This document shows, piece after piece, positions 26,763-34,699 of a DNA stretch of 56,723 bases (within the stretch, counting starts at the first letter, position 1; each line of letters opens with the position of its first letter). The stretch spans positions 1 to 56,723 of the forward strand of contig NEUO01000004.1 in the NCBI GenBank assembly GCA_002304315.1, read 5' to 3'. A model generated the notes under the pieces. It did not search any database. It had not been told where the DNA came from and saw nothing but the letters and a program-made list of their open reading frames with translations. Origin of the DNA: Verrucomicrobiia bacterium Tous-C4TDCM (lineage in GTDB: Bacteria; Verrucomicrobiota; Verrucomicrobiia; Verrucomicrobiales; Akkermansiaceae). The position numbers and the translations under genes are program-made.

Positions 26763-28856
26763 TCATTCCAGCGCTTCGAGCCTGTTCTGCGCCTTGCGGA
26801 CTTCGTCGAGCAGCTTCGGCTTCCACGTTTCGAGGAATTCCTGGTCGGCGGCGGTGGGGTTGCCGGCGTGGGTGCGGGGGGATTTTTCGAAGCGGTTGAT
26901 GGAGACCAGGTGGCGTTCGTGTTCGCGCAGGGCGACCATCCCGGCGGCGGTGACGAGCAGGGCGGCGAGGACCGGCCCCAAGACGACGCGCAGCCGGAGC
27001 AGACGCTCGGGGAAGCTTTCGCGGGGTGCGGCGAAGTGCCAGACGATCAGGACCAGCAGCCACAGCGCGCCGATGGCCAGACCGCCGGCGATGCCGAGCA
27101 GGGGGAGCTTCGGATTCGCCCAGACGGACGGGACGGCGGGCAGCACGGCGGCGCCGGCCAGCGAGCACAGCAGCATTGCCAGCGGCACCATGCCGAGGTG
27201 AAGCCCGCGTCCGGCCATGCCAAGCGCCCGACCGCGGACGGCGAGCCGCCAGCGGGTGGCTTCGAGCGCGAGCAGCGGCACGGCGAGGATCCAGGTGCCG
27301 TGCAAGATGGCCAGCAGCTTGAAGCGTGGGTCTTCCTCCTGTGCCAGCGGCTGGGTCAGCAGCCCGTGACCCGGCAGCCGGGTGGCGATCGCGTAGAGCA
27401 GCACGGGCAGCCCGAGCGAGATGAGGAAGATGAGAAGATGGTCCGAGCGGCGGAGGACTTGGCCGAGCCGTTCGGCCAAGCGGTCGTAGCCGCGGTTGGA
27501 TTGGAGCACGGCGAGGTGGATCAAGAGCAAGAGGCCGAGCAGAAGCACGCTGCCCCAGCCGATCAGCCGCTCATGCATCGCCCACTCGGCGGCGATGCCG
27601 GGGCGGGTGAGTGCGGGGTCGTGGGAGGGGATCGTGGATGCTTTTGCGGCGAGGCCGCTGGTGGGGGCGGGCGGCGTTGAGGCTGCCCGCAGCGCGGCGG
27701 CACACTCGATCTCAAGGTCTTCAATGGCACGGGCTTCCTTTGCCAAACCCTCTTTGGACAGGTAGCCCGCCAGTGAGAATCCGGAGCGAGAGGAGGAGGG
27801 ATCATCAAAAAGTGCAACCAGTTCCTCACGGGTCTTCGTGGTGAGGAGCGAAGTCCTCAAGGCTTCGATCCAAGCAAGGAGCACTTTGTTCACGATCACC
27901 GGCTCGCTCGGCAGACTCATCATGGCGCCTTGAATGGCCATCAACTTCTCGGTCCTTACCCGAAATCGGGATCCAGATTCGGGCATTTCCCGATTCATGA
28001 ATCGGGTGGCGGCGACCACGTCGGCCCATTGCTCTTCTTCTGGCAGCAATTCAAGCCTTTGGTCCCACGTGGTCCGGGTCGGGTCCTTGAATCGACTTGC
28101 AGCGAAGGTGAGTCCGCTCTGTTGGACGCCGATGTTCAGCTCCACAGTTTCCTTCACCCTGACGGCTTCCCAATGTCGCCCCATCACCCGGGCTTCAAGG
28201 GCAGCATACCAGCCGTTCCCCAGGTCCAACTGATCCCCCTTCTCGACGAAATCCGCCGGTAGCTTGCCGTTGCTTTTCAAGTAACCGAGCGCGGCATCGG
28301 CATAGCGCCCCGGATTCGTCGGTTCGCGCTCCGCCAAGGCCTTCCACCGGTCCTCGGCTTTCTGGGCGGTTAGATCACCGAACAGGATCTCTCCCTCCTC
28401 CGGGCTGACCCGCGAGAGGATGCGGTCCCGGATCACCTGCTGCCCACCGAAGCGGATGAAAACGTGGTCGGGCAATTGATCCGCCTCGGTCACCAGCAGC
28501 AGCTTCAACTCCCGCCGCGCCGCGCCGGGGACGATGAAGGCTGCGGCGACGGCGAGACCGAGGAGCGAGGCGATCAGGAGCCTGGTCTTCCCGAGGCGCG
28601 AAGGTGCTTTGACGGTGCGGAAACGTTCCGTGGTCTCCGCACAGGCCGCGGCGAAGCTTTCCGGCAGCCGGTGCCGCGCGTGGCCGGTCATGTGGCGGAC
28701 CGCTTCGTTGAGGCAGCCGGTCTTGGGCAGCGGCTCCATCAGCGCGCGGCCCAGCTCGTTTTCGGCATCGTCGGGATTCAACAGTGGCAGAATGACGGAA
28801 CGTCGGGCGGTGGCAATCCCGGGGTGGCTTCCCTCGACGGCGTGCAGCCCCGCCAT
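26763..28856 (-). CDS. Large multi-pass membrane protein of unknown function
   Basis: A 697-aa protein. Residues 1-85 are soluble with a TGHARHRLPESFAAACAET stretch. A first membrane helix (LLIASLLGLAVAAAFIV) lies near 90-108. A long extracytoplasmic or soluble part of about 310 residues follows. Then come at least five or six membrane helices from about residue 425 (LIGWGSVLLLGLLLLIHL, LLIFLISLGLPVLLYAIA, GIAGGLAIGALWLLVLIVW, VLAALLVTAAGMVAL), and a charged C-terminal tail. I do not recognise the family; the layout recalls lineage-specific verrucomicrobial inner-membrane proteins. It stands alone between two inverted-repeat or convergent regions. Confidence 0.75.
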   Translation of the reverse strand: MAGLHAVEGSHPGIATARRSVILPLLNPDDAENELGRALMEPLPKTGCLNEAVRHMTGHARHRLPESFAAACAETTERFRTVKAPSRLGKTRLLIASLLGLAVAAAFIVPGAARRELKLLLVTEADQLPDHVFIRFGGQQVIRDRILSRVSPEEGEILFGDLTAQKAEDRWKALAEREPTNPGRYADAALGYLKSNGKLPADFVEKGDQLDLGNGWYAALEARVMGRHWEAVRVKETVELNIGVQQSGLTFAASRFKDPTRTTWDQRLELLPEEEQWADVVAATRFMNREMPESGSRFRVRTEKLMAIQGAMMSLPSEPVIVNKVLLAWIEALRTSLLTTKTREELVALFDDPSSSRSGFSLAGYLSKEGLAKEARAIEDLEIECAAALRAASTPPAPTSGLAAKASTIPSHDPALTRPGIAAEWAMHERLIGWGSVLLLGLLLLIHLAVLQSNRGYDRLAERLGQVLRRSDHLLIFLISLGLPVLLYAIATRLPGHGLLTQPLAQEEDPRFKLLAILHGTWILAVPLLALEATRWRLAVRGRALGMAGRGLHLGMVPLAMLLCSLAGAAVLPAVPSVWANPKLPLLGIAGGLAIGALWLLVLIVWHFAAPRESFPERLLRLRVVLGPVLAALLVTAAGMVALREHERHLVSINRFEKSPRTHAGNPTAADQEFLETWKPKLLDEVRKAQNRLEALE

Positions 28857-28962
28857 GCGAAAACCCGCATTTTCGGCTTAGACCGGGGCGTTTTCCGAAT
28901 TCCTTACAAAAAGTTACCGATGGCCTATTGCATTTTCGCGGATCGTCGCCCTCCTTGCCTCG

Positions 28963-29163
28963 ATGAATGCAAAAACCTTCGACCGGAACGACGAGTTGGC
29001 CTCCAATTTCGTGATTGGCGTGGTTTCGCTGATCCTGATCGCGGCCTATGCCTGCCTGTTCCACGTCTTTCAGTCTGACCGCCAGGAGGGCCGGGCGGCC
29101 ATGGTCGAGCAGGACGCCGGGGCTCCCGCATCTGAGTCCTTTTCGTCTCAGGAAACGGACTGA
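28963..29163 (+). CDS. Small single-pass membrane protein
   Basis: A 66-aa protein from the ATG at 28963. The charged start MNAKTFDRNDELASN is followed by one membrane helix (FVIGVVSLILIAAYACLFHVF) and an acidic, Ser-rich tail. Ribosome-binding sequence is weak. It is divergent from the large membrane protein gene (107 bp apart). Its amphipathic design makes coding likely, but no family is recognised. Confidence 0.5.
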   Translation: MNAKTFDRNDELASNFVIGVVSLILIAAYACLFHVFQSDRQEGRAAMVEQDAGAPASESFSSQETD

Positions 29164-29329
29164 GCTCCTTGCCACGATCTTTTTCGCCCCAGGAATCGAG
29201 GGGTGCAAGCGGCAGGGCTCCCAGTGTCAGGATCGAAAGCACCATCGCCCCGGTGTAGTAGGCGGTACCGCCGAGAATGATCTCGAGGAGAGGCTTCACC
29301 AATATCTCCGCAACGAATTCACCAAGCAT
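29161..29329 (-). pseudogene. Membrane protein fragment, 3' end lost
   Basis: From the ATG at 29329 the sequence MLGEFVAEILVKPLLEIILG, then GTAYYTGAMVLSILTLGALP and LAPLDSWGEKDRGK is a convincing small membrane protein start. After about residue 57 the frame becomes Arg/Pro-rich and runs antisense through the plus-strand small gene, so the native 3' half is probably gone. The two open frames meet tail to tail at 29161-29163. It could be a complete short protein whose real end is shifted. Confidence 0.4.
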
Positions 29330-29450
29330 TGATCGGCGGTGTCAGTGGTGGAGGCCTCTTGATCGTTTCATCGGCCGCCAAGCGAGATGTGTACCGAGGA
29401 ACAGCAGGATCAGGGCCCGATGGGCGAGGTATATGAATTGGAGCGCCCCT

Positions 29451-30821
29451 TCAGACCACGCTGCCATACAGGGTGAAACCGGTGCTGTCCTCGACTTGGA
29501 TATCGAGCATTTGTCCGGTCAGCTTGCGGACGTCGCCGTCGAAGATCAGGATCTTGTTGGTCCCGGTGCGGCCGGTCAGGCGCTGCTTGTTGGTCTTGCT
29601 CGGGCCTTCGCAGAGGACCCGCTGGACGGTGCCGACCAGTTCCTGGTTCTTCGCGATGGCCAGCGCGTTGACGACTTCTAACAGCCGCTGGTTGCGCTCT
29701 TCCTTCACCGTTTCCGGAAGCTGGCGGTCCATCTCGGCGGCCGGGGTGTCCTTGCGCTTCGAGTAGCGGAAGACGAAGGCGTTGTCGAATTCGAGGCGAT
29801 TCACGGTGTCGATGGTCGCCTGGAAGTCCTCTTCCTCCTCGCCGGGGAAGCCGACGATGATGTCGGTGGTGATCGCCAGGCCCGGGCGGGCGGCTTTCAT
29901 CTTCTCGCAGATCTCGACGAACTTCTCGTTCTTGTACGGCCGCCGCATCGCCTTCAGGATCCGGTCGGAACCGCTCTGCATCGGGAAGTGGATGTGCGGG
30001 CAGAGCTTCTGCAGATAGGTGAAGGCGGCGACCAGGTCGTCGCGGTAGCCGATCGGATGCGGCGAGGTGAAACGGATGCGCTCGATGCCTTCGACCGCGT
30101 GGACCGCTTCAAGGAGCTGCACGAAGGGCGACTTGCCGTCGACTTTCTCGAACTCGGTCCGGCCGTAGAGGTTCACGATCTGGCCGAGCAAGGTGACCTC
30201 TTTCACGCCGTGGTCGCGCAGGCGTTTCACTTCATCGACGATCTCCGCGATCGGCCGGCCGCGTTCCTTGCCGCGGGTGTCGGGCACGATGCAGAACGAG
30301 CAGCGCATGTTGCAGCCCTGCATGATCGAGACGAAGGCCGAGGCGTTGAGCTCCTTCGGGATGTGGTCGCGGATGGTGTTCTGGGAGCCGCTTTCCTCCT
30401 CCACGTCGCAGACATTTTCGCCGTGCAGCGAAAGCTCCAACTCGTCCATCCGGCGCTCGAGCCGGCGCTGGAGGATGGTGTCCACGTATTCGAAAACCTT
30501 GTGGTATTTCTGCGTGCCGACCACCACGTCGAGGTGCGGGATCCGCTGGAACAGCTCCGGCCCGCGGCTCTGCGCCATGCAGCCCATGAAGCCGTAAACG
30601 ACGTGCGGTTTGGTGCGGCGCAGCGAGCCCATGCTGCCCATCTTGCCGAGCGCTTTCTGTTCGGCCTGGTCGCGGACCGAGCAGGTGTTGACCAGGACGG
30701 CATCGGCCTCCGCCTCGTCGGCGGTGACCGTGTAGCCGCCTTCGCTGAACATCTGCGCGACCTGTTCGGAATCGCGCTCGTTCATCTGGCAACCGTAAGT
30801 GCGGATGTAGACCTTGGGCAT
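29451..30821 (-). CDS. miaB: tRNA-2-methylthio-N6-dimethylallyladenosine synthase MiaB
   Basis: A 456-aa radical-SAM methylthiotransferase that methylthiolates i6A37 in tRNA. The UPF0004 domain carries the auxiliary cluster cysteines Cys 11 (YGCQMNERDSE), Cys 47 (VNTCSVR) and Cys 81 (GFMGCMAQ). The radical SAM motif CNMRCSFC (Cys 170, 174, 177) follows, then IVGFPGE, YSKRKDTPA and a C-terminal TRAM domain (GRTGTNKILIFDG). Full length for the family. It is followed on the same strand, upstream, by the MoxR-type ATPase gene (64 bp gap). Confidence 0.97.
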   Translation of the reverse strand: MPKVYIRTYGCQMNERDSEQVAQMFSEGGYTVTADEAEADAVLVNTCSVRDQAEQKALGKMGSMGSLRRTKPHVVYGFMGCMAQSRGPELFQRIPHLDVVVGTQKYHKVFEYVDTILQRRLERRMDELELSLHGENVCDVEEESGSQNTIRDHIPKELNASAFVSIMQGCNMRCSFCIVPDTRGKERGRPIAEIVDEVKRLRDHGVKEVTLLGQIVNLYGRTEFEKVDGKSPFVQLLEAVHAVEGIERIRFTSPHPIGYRDDLVAAFTYLQKLCPHIHFPMQSGSDRILKAMRRPYKNEKFVEICEKMKAARPGLAITTDIIVGFPGEEEEDFQATIDTVNRLEFDNAFVFRYSKRKDTPAAEMDRQLPETVKEERNQRLLEVVNALAIAKNQELVGTVQRVLCEGPSKTNKQRLTGRTGTNKILIFDGDVRKLTGQMLDIQVEDSTGFTLYGSVV

Positions 30822-30885
30822 GGTGGGCTGGGGCGCGGACGCTAGCGGGCCGCGGCGGGGCGTTCAAGGCGTTAGAAGACGCCCC

Positions 30886-31806
30886 TCACGGCACCGGCGT
30901 GTTCTCCAAGGCCGCGGCGATCAGCGCGGCGGGTTCGCTGCCGTCGTCGGGCGAGAGGCGGTGGCGGAGGACGGCGGGGAAGAGCGACTGGACGTGGTCC
31001 GGATAGAGGGCCGGCGCGCCGTCGAGGTAGGCGGCGGCGCGGGCGGCGTGCATCAGGGCGAGCGAGCCGCGGACCGAGACCGCGTGATCCGACCCGGCGA
31101 GGCGGCGCAGACTTTCGCAAAGCGCGGTGATGTACCCGGCCAGGGCAGGCGCGACCGTGATCTGCTGGACCGCGGCCTGGAGGGAGAGGACCGCGGCGGG
31201 ATCGAGCAGGGCGGCGCTGACGGTCGAGCTGCCGTTGATTTCCCCGGCGGCGTGGGCGAGCAGGATGCGCTGCTGGATTTCCGCGGCAGGCAGGTCCATG
31301 CGGATCGATAGCAGGAAGCGGTCGAGCTGCGGCTCCGGCAGCGGGAAAGTGCCGTGGCGGTCGGTGTCGTTCTGGGTGGCGATGACGAAAAACGGCGCGG
31401 GCAGCCCGCGGGTCACGCCATCGAGGGTCACCTGCTGCTCGTTCATGCACTCGAGCAAGGCGCTCTGGACGCGCGGCGAGGTGCGGTTGATTTCGTCCGC
31501 CAGCACGCAGTGGGCGAAGACCGGGCCGGGGATGAATTCAAAATCGCCACGGTCCATCCGGTAAAGCGAGTAGCCGAGCAGGTCGGCCGGCAGCAGGTCG
31601 GGCGTGAATTGCACGCGCTTGAACGTCCCGCCGATCGAGGTGGCCAGGGTGTGGGCCAGCGAAGTCTTGCCGATCCCCGGCGCGCCTTCGATCAGCACGT
31701 GGCCGCGGGCGAGCAGGGCGGTCAGCAGCAGGGCCGCGGCTTCTTCCGAGCCGAGCACGGTGGAGACGAGGCGTTCGCGGAGTTGTTCGAGGGCGGCGCG
31801 TGACAT
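30886..31806 (-). CDS. MoxR-family AAA+ ATPase
   Basis: A 306-aa protein from the ATG at 31806. Walker A IEGAPGIGKTSLA, Walker B VLADEINRTSPRVQSALLE and sensor motif VIATQNDTDRHGTFPLPEPQLDRF are diagnostic of MoxR-type AAA+ ATPases, chaperones that often insert metal or activate complexes together with VWA-domain proteins. No VWA or DUF58 gene is next to it, which is unusual. The upstream extension of the frame to 31890 runs into a GC-rich palindrome and is not used. It lies between miaB and purN on the same strand. Confidence 0.92.
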   Translation of the reverse strand: MSRAALEQLRERLVSTVLGSEEAAALLLTALLARGHVLIEGAPGIGKTSLAHTLATSIGGTFKRVQFTPDLLPADLLGYSLYRMDRGDFEFIPGPVFAHCVLADEINRTSPRVQSALLECMNEQQVTLDGVTRGLPAPFFVIATQNDTDRHGTFPLPEPQLDRFLLSIRMDLPAAEIQQRILLAHAAGEINGSSTVSAALLDPAAVLSLQAAVQQITVAPALAGYITALCESLRRLAGSDHAVSVRGSLALMHAARAAAYLDGAPALYPDHVQSLFPAVLRHRLSPDDGSEPAALIAAALENTPVP

Positions 31807-31888
31807 GGGCGCGGGCACTACAGCGGGCCGGGGCGGCTTTGGAAACCATGGAAAACGCGGCGGTGGGTGAAAGTCGGGCCGCCCTCGC

Positions 31889-31956
31889 AAGAGGGGTGCG
31901 GGCGGCTCGCCCGCAGACAGTGAATCGGGGAACGGGCGAGCCGCCCGTTCCCCTCT
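31889..31956. repeat. GC-rich REP-like palindrome
   Basis: The left arm (31889-31913, aagaggggtgcgggcggctc...) and right arm (31933-31956, ...ccgcccgttcccctctt) match at about 23 of 25 positions around a 19-nt loop. It lies between the purN stop and the MoxR gene start on the minus strand, so it could end purN transcription. A single arm, one mismatch apart, recurs at 39575-39600. Confidence 0.88.
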
Positions 31957-31977
31957 TGGGTGTCTTCCCCTCTCCGA

Positions 31978-32556
31978 TCAGATCCCCAGCTCCGCCGCGA
32001 CCTTCCGAATCGCTTCCGGGTAAAGCCGGTGTTCCTCGACTTGGATCCGCTGGTGCAGGGACTCGGCCGTGTCGTCCGGGAAAACCGGGACTTTAGCCTG
32101 GAGAATCACCGGCCCGGTGTCCATGCCGCCATCGACGTAATGCACGGTGCAGCCTGACTCCGTCGCGCCGTCATCGATCGCCTGCTTCCACGCCTGCAAG
32201 CCCGGATAAGCCGGCAGCAGTGCCGGGTGGATGTTGAGGATGCGATCCGGAAATGCTTCGAGCAGCGGCGCCTTCACCAGCCGCATGAAGCCGGCCAGGC
32301 AGACCAGCTCGACGCCCGCCGACTTCAGCGCCGCGGCGGTTTCCGCCTGGGCTTCGTCCGGGAACTTCGTCTTGAAGCCGCGGCAGTCGATGACTCCGGT
32401 CGGCAGTCCCGCCTTGGCCGCACGTTCGAGGATATAGGCGTCCGGGTTGTCGGAAAGCACCAGCGCGATCTCCGCGTCGAGCGAGCCGGCGGCGATCGCG
32501 TCGAGGAGGGCTTGCATGTTGGAACCGGAACCGGAGCCGAGGATGCCGAGGCGCAT
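31978..32556 (-). CDS. purN: Phosphoribosylglycinamide formyltransferase
   Basis: A 192-aa protein from the ATG at 32556, transferring a formyl group from 10-formyl-THF to GAR in purine synthesis. The start motif [19 protein letters not shown], the catalytic block [18 protein letters not shown] (Asn, His) and the C-terminal [19 protein letters not shown] with catalytic Asp are all intact. Full family length. Divergent from the M29 aminopeptidase gene; the 102-bp intergenic space is almost filled by an inverted repeat. Confidence 0.97.
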   Translation of the reverse strand: MRLGILGSGSGSNMQALLDAIAAGSLDAEIALVLSDNPDAYILERAAKAGLPTGVIDCRGFKTKFPDEAQAETAAALKSAGVELVCLAGFMRLVKAPLLEAFPDRILNIHPALLPAYPGLQAWKQAIDDGATESGCTVHYVDGGMDTGPVILQAKVPVFPDDTAESLHQRIQVEEHRLYPEAIRKVAAELGI

Positions 32557-32567
32557 GCGGGGAGAAG

Positions 32568-32645
32568 AAAGTTCCAAGGAGGAAGTTCCAAGTGCCAAAT
32601 GAGGGTTCCCCAACTTGGCACTTGGCCCTTTCGACTTGGCACTTT
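32568..32645. repeat. Intergenic inverted repeat, arms of AAGTTCCAAG-type words
   Basis: The left arm (32568-32599, aaagttccaaggagg...) pairs imperfectly with the right arm (32614-32645, cttggcacttggccc...) around a 14-nt loop. Each 32-nt arm contains two imperfect copies of aagtkccaag. It sits between two divergent genes (purN and the M29 peptidase), so it is not simply a terminator. Confidence 0.85.
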
Positions 32646-32658
32646 AAGCGATAGCGCC

Positions 32659-33759
32659 ATGCACGATCCCCGCGTTGACCAACTCGCCCGCCAGCTTGTC
32701 CGCTACTCGACCTCGCTGAAGAAGGGCGAGAAGTTGCTCATTGATCTTTACGACGTGCCGGACTCGATCGGCCTGGCGCTGGTCCGCGAGGCCCGGGCGA
32801 AGGGCGCGCTGCCCTTCCTGCGGCTCCACAGCTCGCGGCTGACGCGGGAAATGCTGAGCGGTGCCGAGGACACCCAGTACCAGCTCATCGCCAAGCACCT
32901 GCTCGCCGAGATGAAGGACATGGACGCCTACATCGCGGTCCGCGGCAGCCACAACATCGCCGAAAGCAGCGACGTGCCTGGAGCCAACATGACGCTCGCG
33001 ATGAAGCACATGCGCGGGGTGATCGACTGGCGCGTGAAGAAAACCAAGTGGTGCGTCCTGCGCTGGCCGACACCGGCGATGGCCCAGCAGGCCGGGATGA
33101 GCACCGAGGCGTTCGAGGACTTCTATTTCAAGGTCTGCCTGGTCGATTACAAGAGCCTGGTCCCCGCCGCCAACGCCCTCAAGAAGCTGATGGACGCGAC
33201 CGACCAGGTCCACATCACCGGCCCGGGCACCGACCTGAAATTCTCGATCAAGGACATCCCGGCGGTCGTCAGCGCCGGCGAGCACAACATCCCGGACGGC
33301 GAGGTCTTCACCTCGCCGGTGAAGGACTCGGTCGAGGGCTTCATCACCTACAACGCACCGACCATTTACCAGGGCATCCCTTTCGACTCGGTCAAGCTGA
33401 CCTTCGAGAAGGGCAAGATCGTCAAAGCCGAGTCGCCCGGGAAGAACAAGGAGATCAAAAAGATCCTCGATAGCGACGCCGGCGCGCGCTACATCGGCGA
33501 GTTCGCACTGGGCTACAATGCGGCGATCAAGCACCCGATGCGCGACATCCTGTTCGACGAAAAGATCGGCGGCTCCTTCCACTTCACGCCCGGCCAGGCC
33601 TACGAGGAGGCCGACAACGGCAACCGCTCACAAGTCCACTGGGACATCGTCAACATCCAGCGCAAGGACTACGGCGGCGGCGAGATCCGCTTTGACGGCA
33701 AGGTCATCCGCAAGGACGGTGTGTTTTTGCCGAAGTCGATGGCGAAGCTGAACGGGTGA
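32659..33759 (+). CDS. M29-family aminopeptidase
   Basis: A 366-aa metallopeptidase of the thermophilic aminopeptidase (AmpS/PepS) type, starting at the ATG at 32659 ([17 protein letters not shown]). Block [19 protein letters not shown] holds Glu and metal ligands; [40 protein letters not shown] and [19 protein letters not shown] supply the remaining Glu, His and Asp ligands. It removes N-terminal residues from peptides in the cytoplasm. Full length. No operon partner on the plus strand. Confidence 0.93.
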   Translation: MHDPRVDQLARQLVRYSTSLKKGEKLLIDLYDVPDSIGLALVREARAKGALPFLRLHSSRLTREMLSGAEDTQYQLIAKHLLAEMKDMDAYIAVRGSHNIAESSDVPGANMTLAMKHMRGVIDWRVKKTKWCVLRWPTPAMAQQAGMSTEAFEDFYFKVCLVDYKSLVPAANALKKLMDATDQVHITGPGTDLKFSIKDIPAVVSAGEHNIPDGEVFTSPVKDSVEGFITYNAPTIYQGIPFDSVKLTFEKGKIVKAESPGKNKEIKKILDSDAGARYIGEFALGYNAAIKHPMRDILFDEKIGGSFHFTPGQAYEEADNGNRSQVHWDIVNIQRKDYGGGEIRFDGKVIRKDGVFLPKSMAKLNG

Positions 33760-33767
33760 TCCGCAGC

Positions 33768-34373
33768 TCAGTAGCCCTTCCAGAACAGGAAAGCGCAGGT
33801 CAGCACGGCGATCCCGTAGCCGAGGCCGGCGAGCGATAGGATCCGCCAGCGCTTGGGGGATGCGGTGGCCCACGTCACCGCGTCGCGGAACAGGTAGGGC
33901 ATGCCGACGCAGTAGAGCGAGGCGACCACCATCGCGAAGGCGAAGATCGGGATCAGCAGCCGGCTCTGGGGGTCCTTGAGGAAGGCGGCCTCGAGCAAGG
34001 GCGCGGCGGCCATCAGGCCGAGCAGTCCGAGCGCGCGGACGGAGAGGAATTCCTTCACCGCCATGCCGACGGCGGCGATCGACAGCGGGACCACGTAGCG
34101 GAGGTATTTTTTCACCCCGTTGAACTCGCCAAGGTCCATCGCCAGCGAGTTGAGAATTCCCTTGCCCGGGAGTGCGACCAGCAACCAGAACCAGATCAAG
34201 CCGACCGCCAGGATCACCCAGCCGAGCTGGTGATCGCGCGGGAATTTTTTCAGGAATCCCTGCACCGGAGCCGGCTTGGCGAGCATCAGGGCGTGCACCA
34301 CGACCAGCCACACGCCGAGCGCGATGCCGGTACCGAACAGGGGCAGGCGCTCGTAAAGATGCATTGAATTCAT
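33768..34373 (-). CDS. Hypothetical multi-pass membrane protein
   Basis: A 201-aa protein starting at the ATG at 34373 (MNSMHLYERLPLFGTGIALG). About six hydrophobic segments: LFGTGIALGVWLVVVHALML, LGWVILAVGLIWFWLLVAL, a segment around VVPLSIAAVGMAVKEFL, LGLLGLMAAAPLLEAAF, LLIPIFAFAMVVASLYCVG and ILSLAGLGYGIAVLTCAFLF. No recognised family motif. It ends 8 bp from the convergent peptidase gene. Confidence 0.7.
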   Translation of the reverse strand: MNSMHLYERLPLFGTGIALGVWLVVVHALMLAKPAPVQGFLKKFPRDHQLGWVILAVGLIWFWLLVALPGKGILNSLAMDLGEFNGVKKYLRYVVPLSIAAVGMAVKEFLSVRALGLLGLMAAAPLLEAAFLKDPQSRLLIPIFAFAMVVASLYCVGMPYLFRDAVTWATASPKRWRILSLAGLGYGIAVLTCAFLFWKGY

Positions 34374-34699
34374 GTGCGCACGGGGATTAGGCCAGTCGGG
34401 ACCGGGGGACAAGGCGGAAAGCGGGGGCGTGAAGGCAGGGCTCATCCATTAAAGGCCGCCGTTCAGGCAATGCCTGCAGATAGGCCGCAGATTACGCGGC
34501 CCAGCGAAAACCGCCGGCGATGGGATCAAGCGGGACGGTGGCGCGGGAAATCCCGCGAGCCGGTACGAAACGCGCATCCCCGACCCGCAGGCTCGACAAA
34601 AGCACGGTCATGGTCCACGCCTCACCGCGTCCGGACCCATCCGTTTCGACCGCCGGGACATCCCACTTCGACCTGCCGAATCCCTGCCACCCGCCTTCC
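34374..34699. other. Gap, 326 bp, divergent promoter region
   Basis: Space between two divergent genes; no coding sequence is convincing. The frame of the phosphorylase can be read upstream to 34520 but is Arg/Ser/Pro-rich and has no ribosome-binding site. I see no riboswitch-like or strong hairpin structure. Confidence 0.5.
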
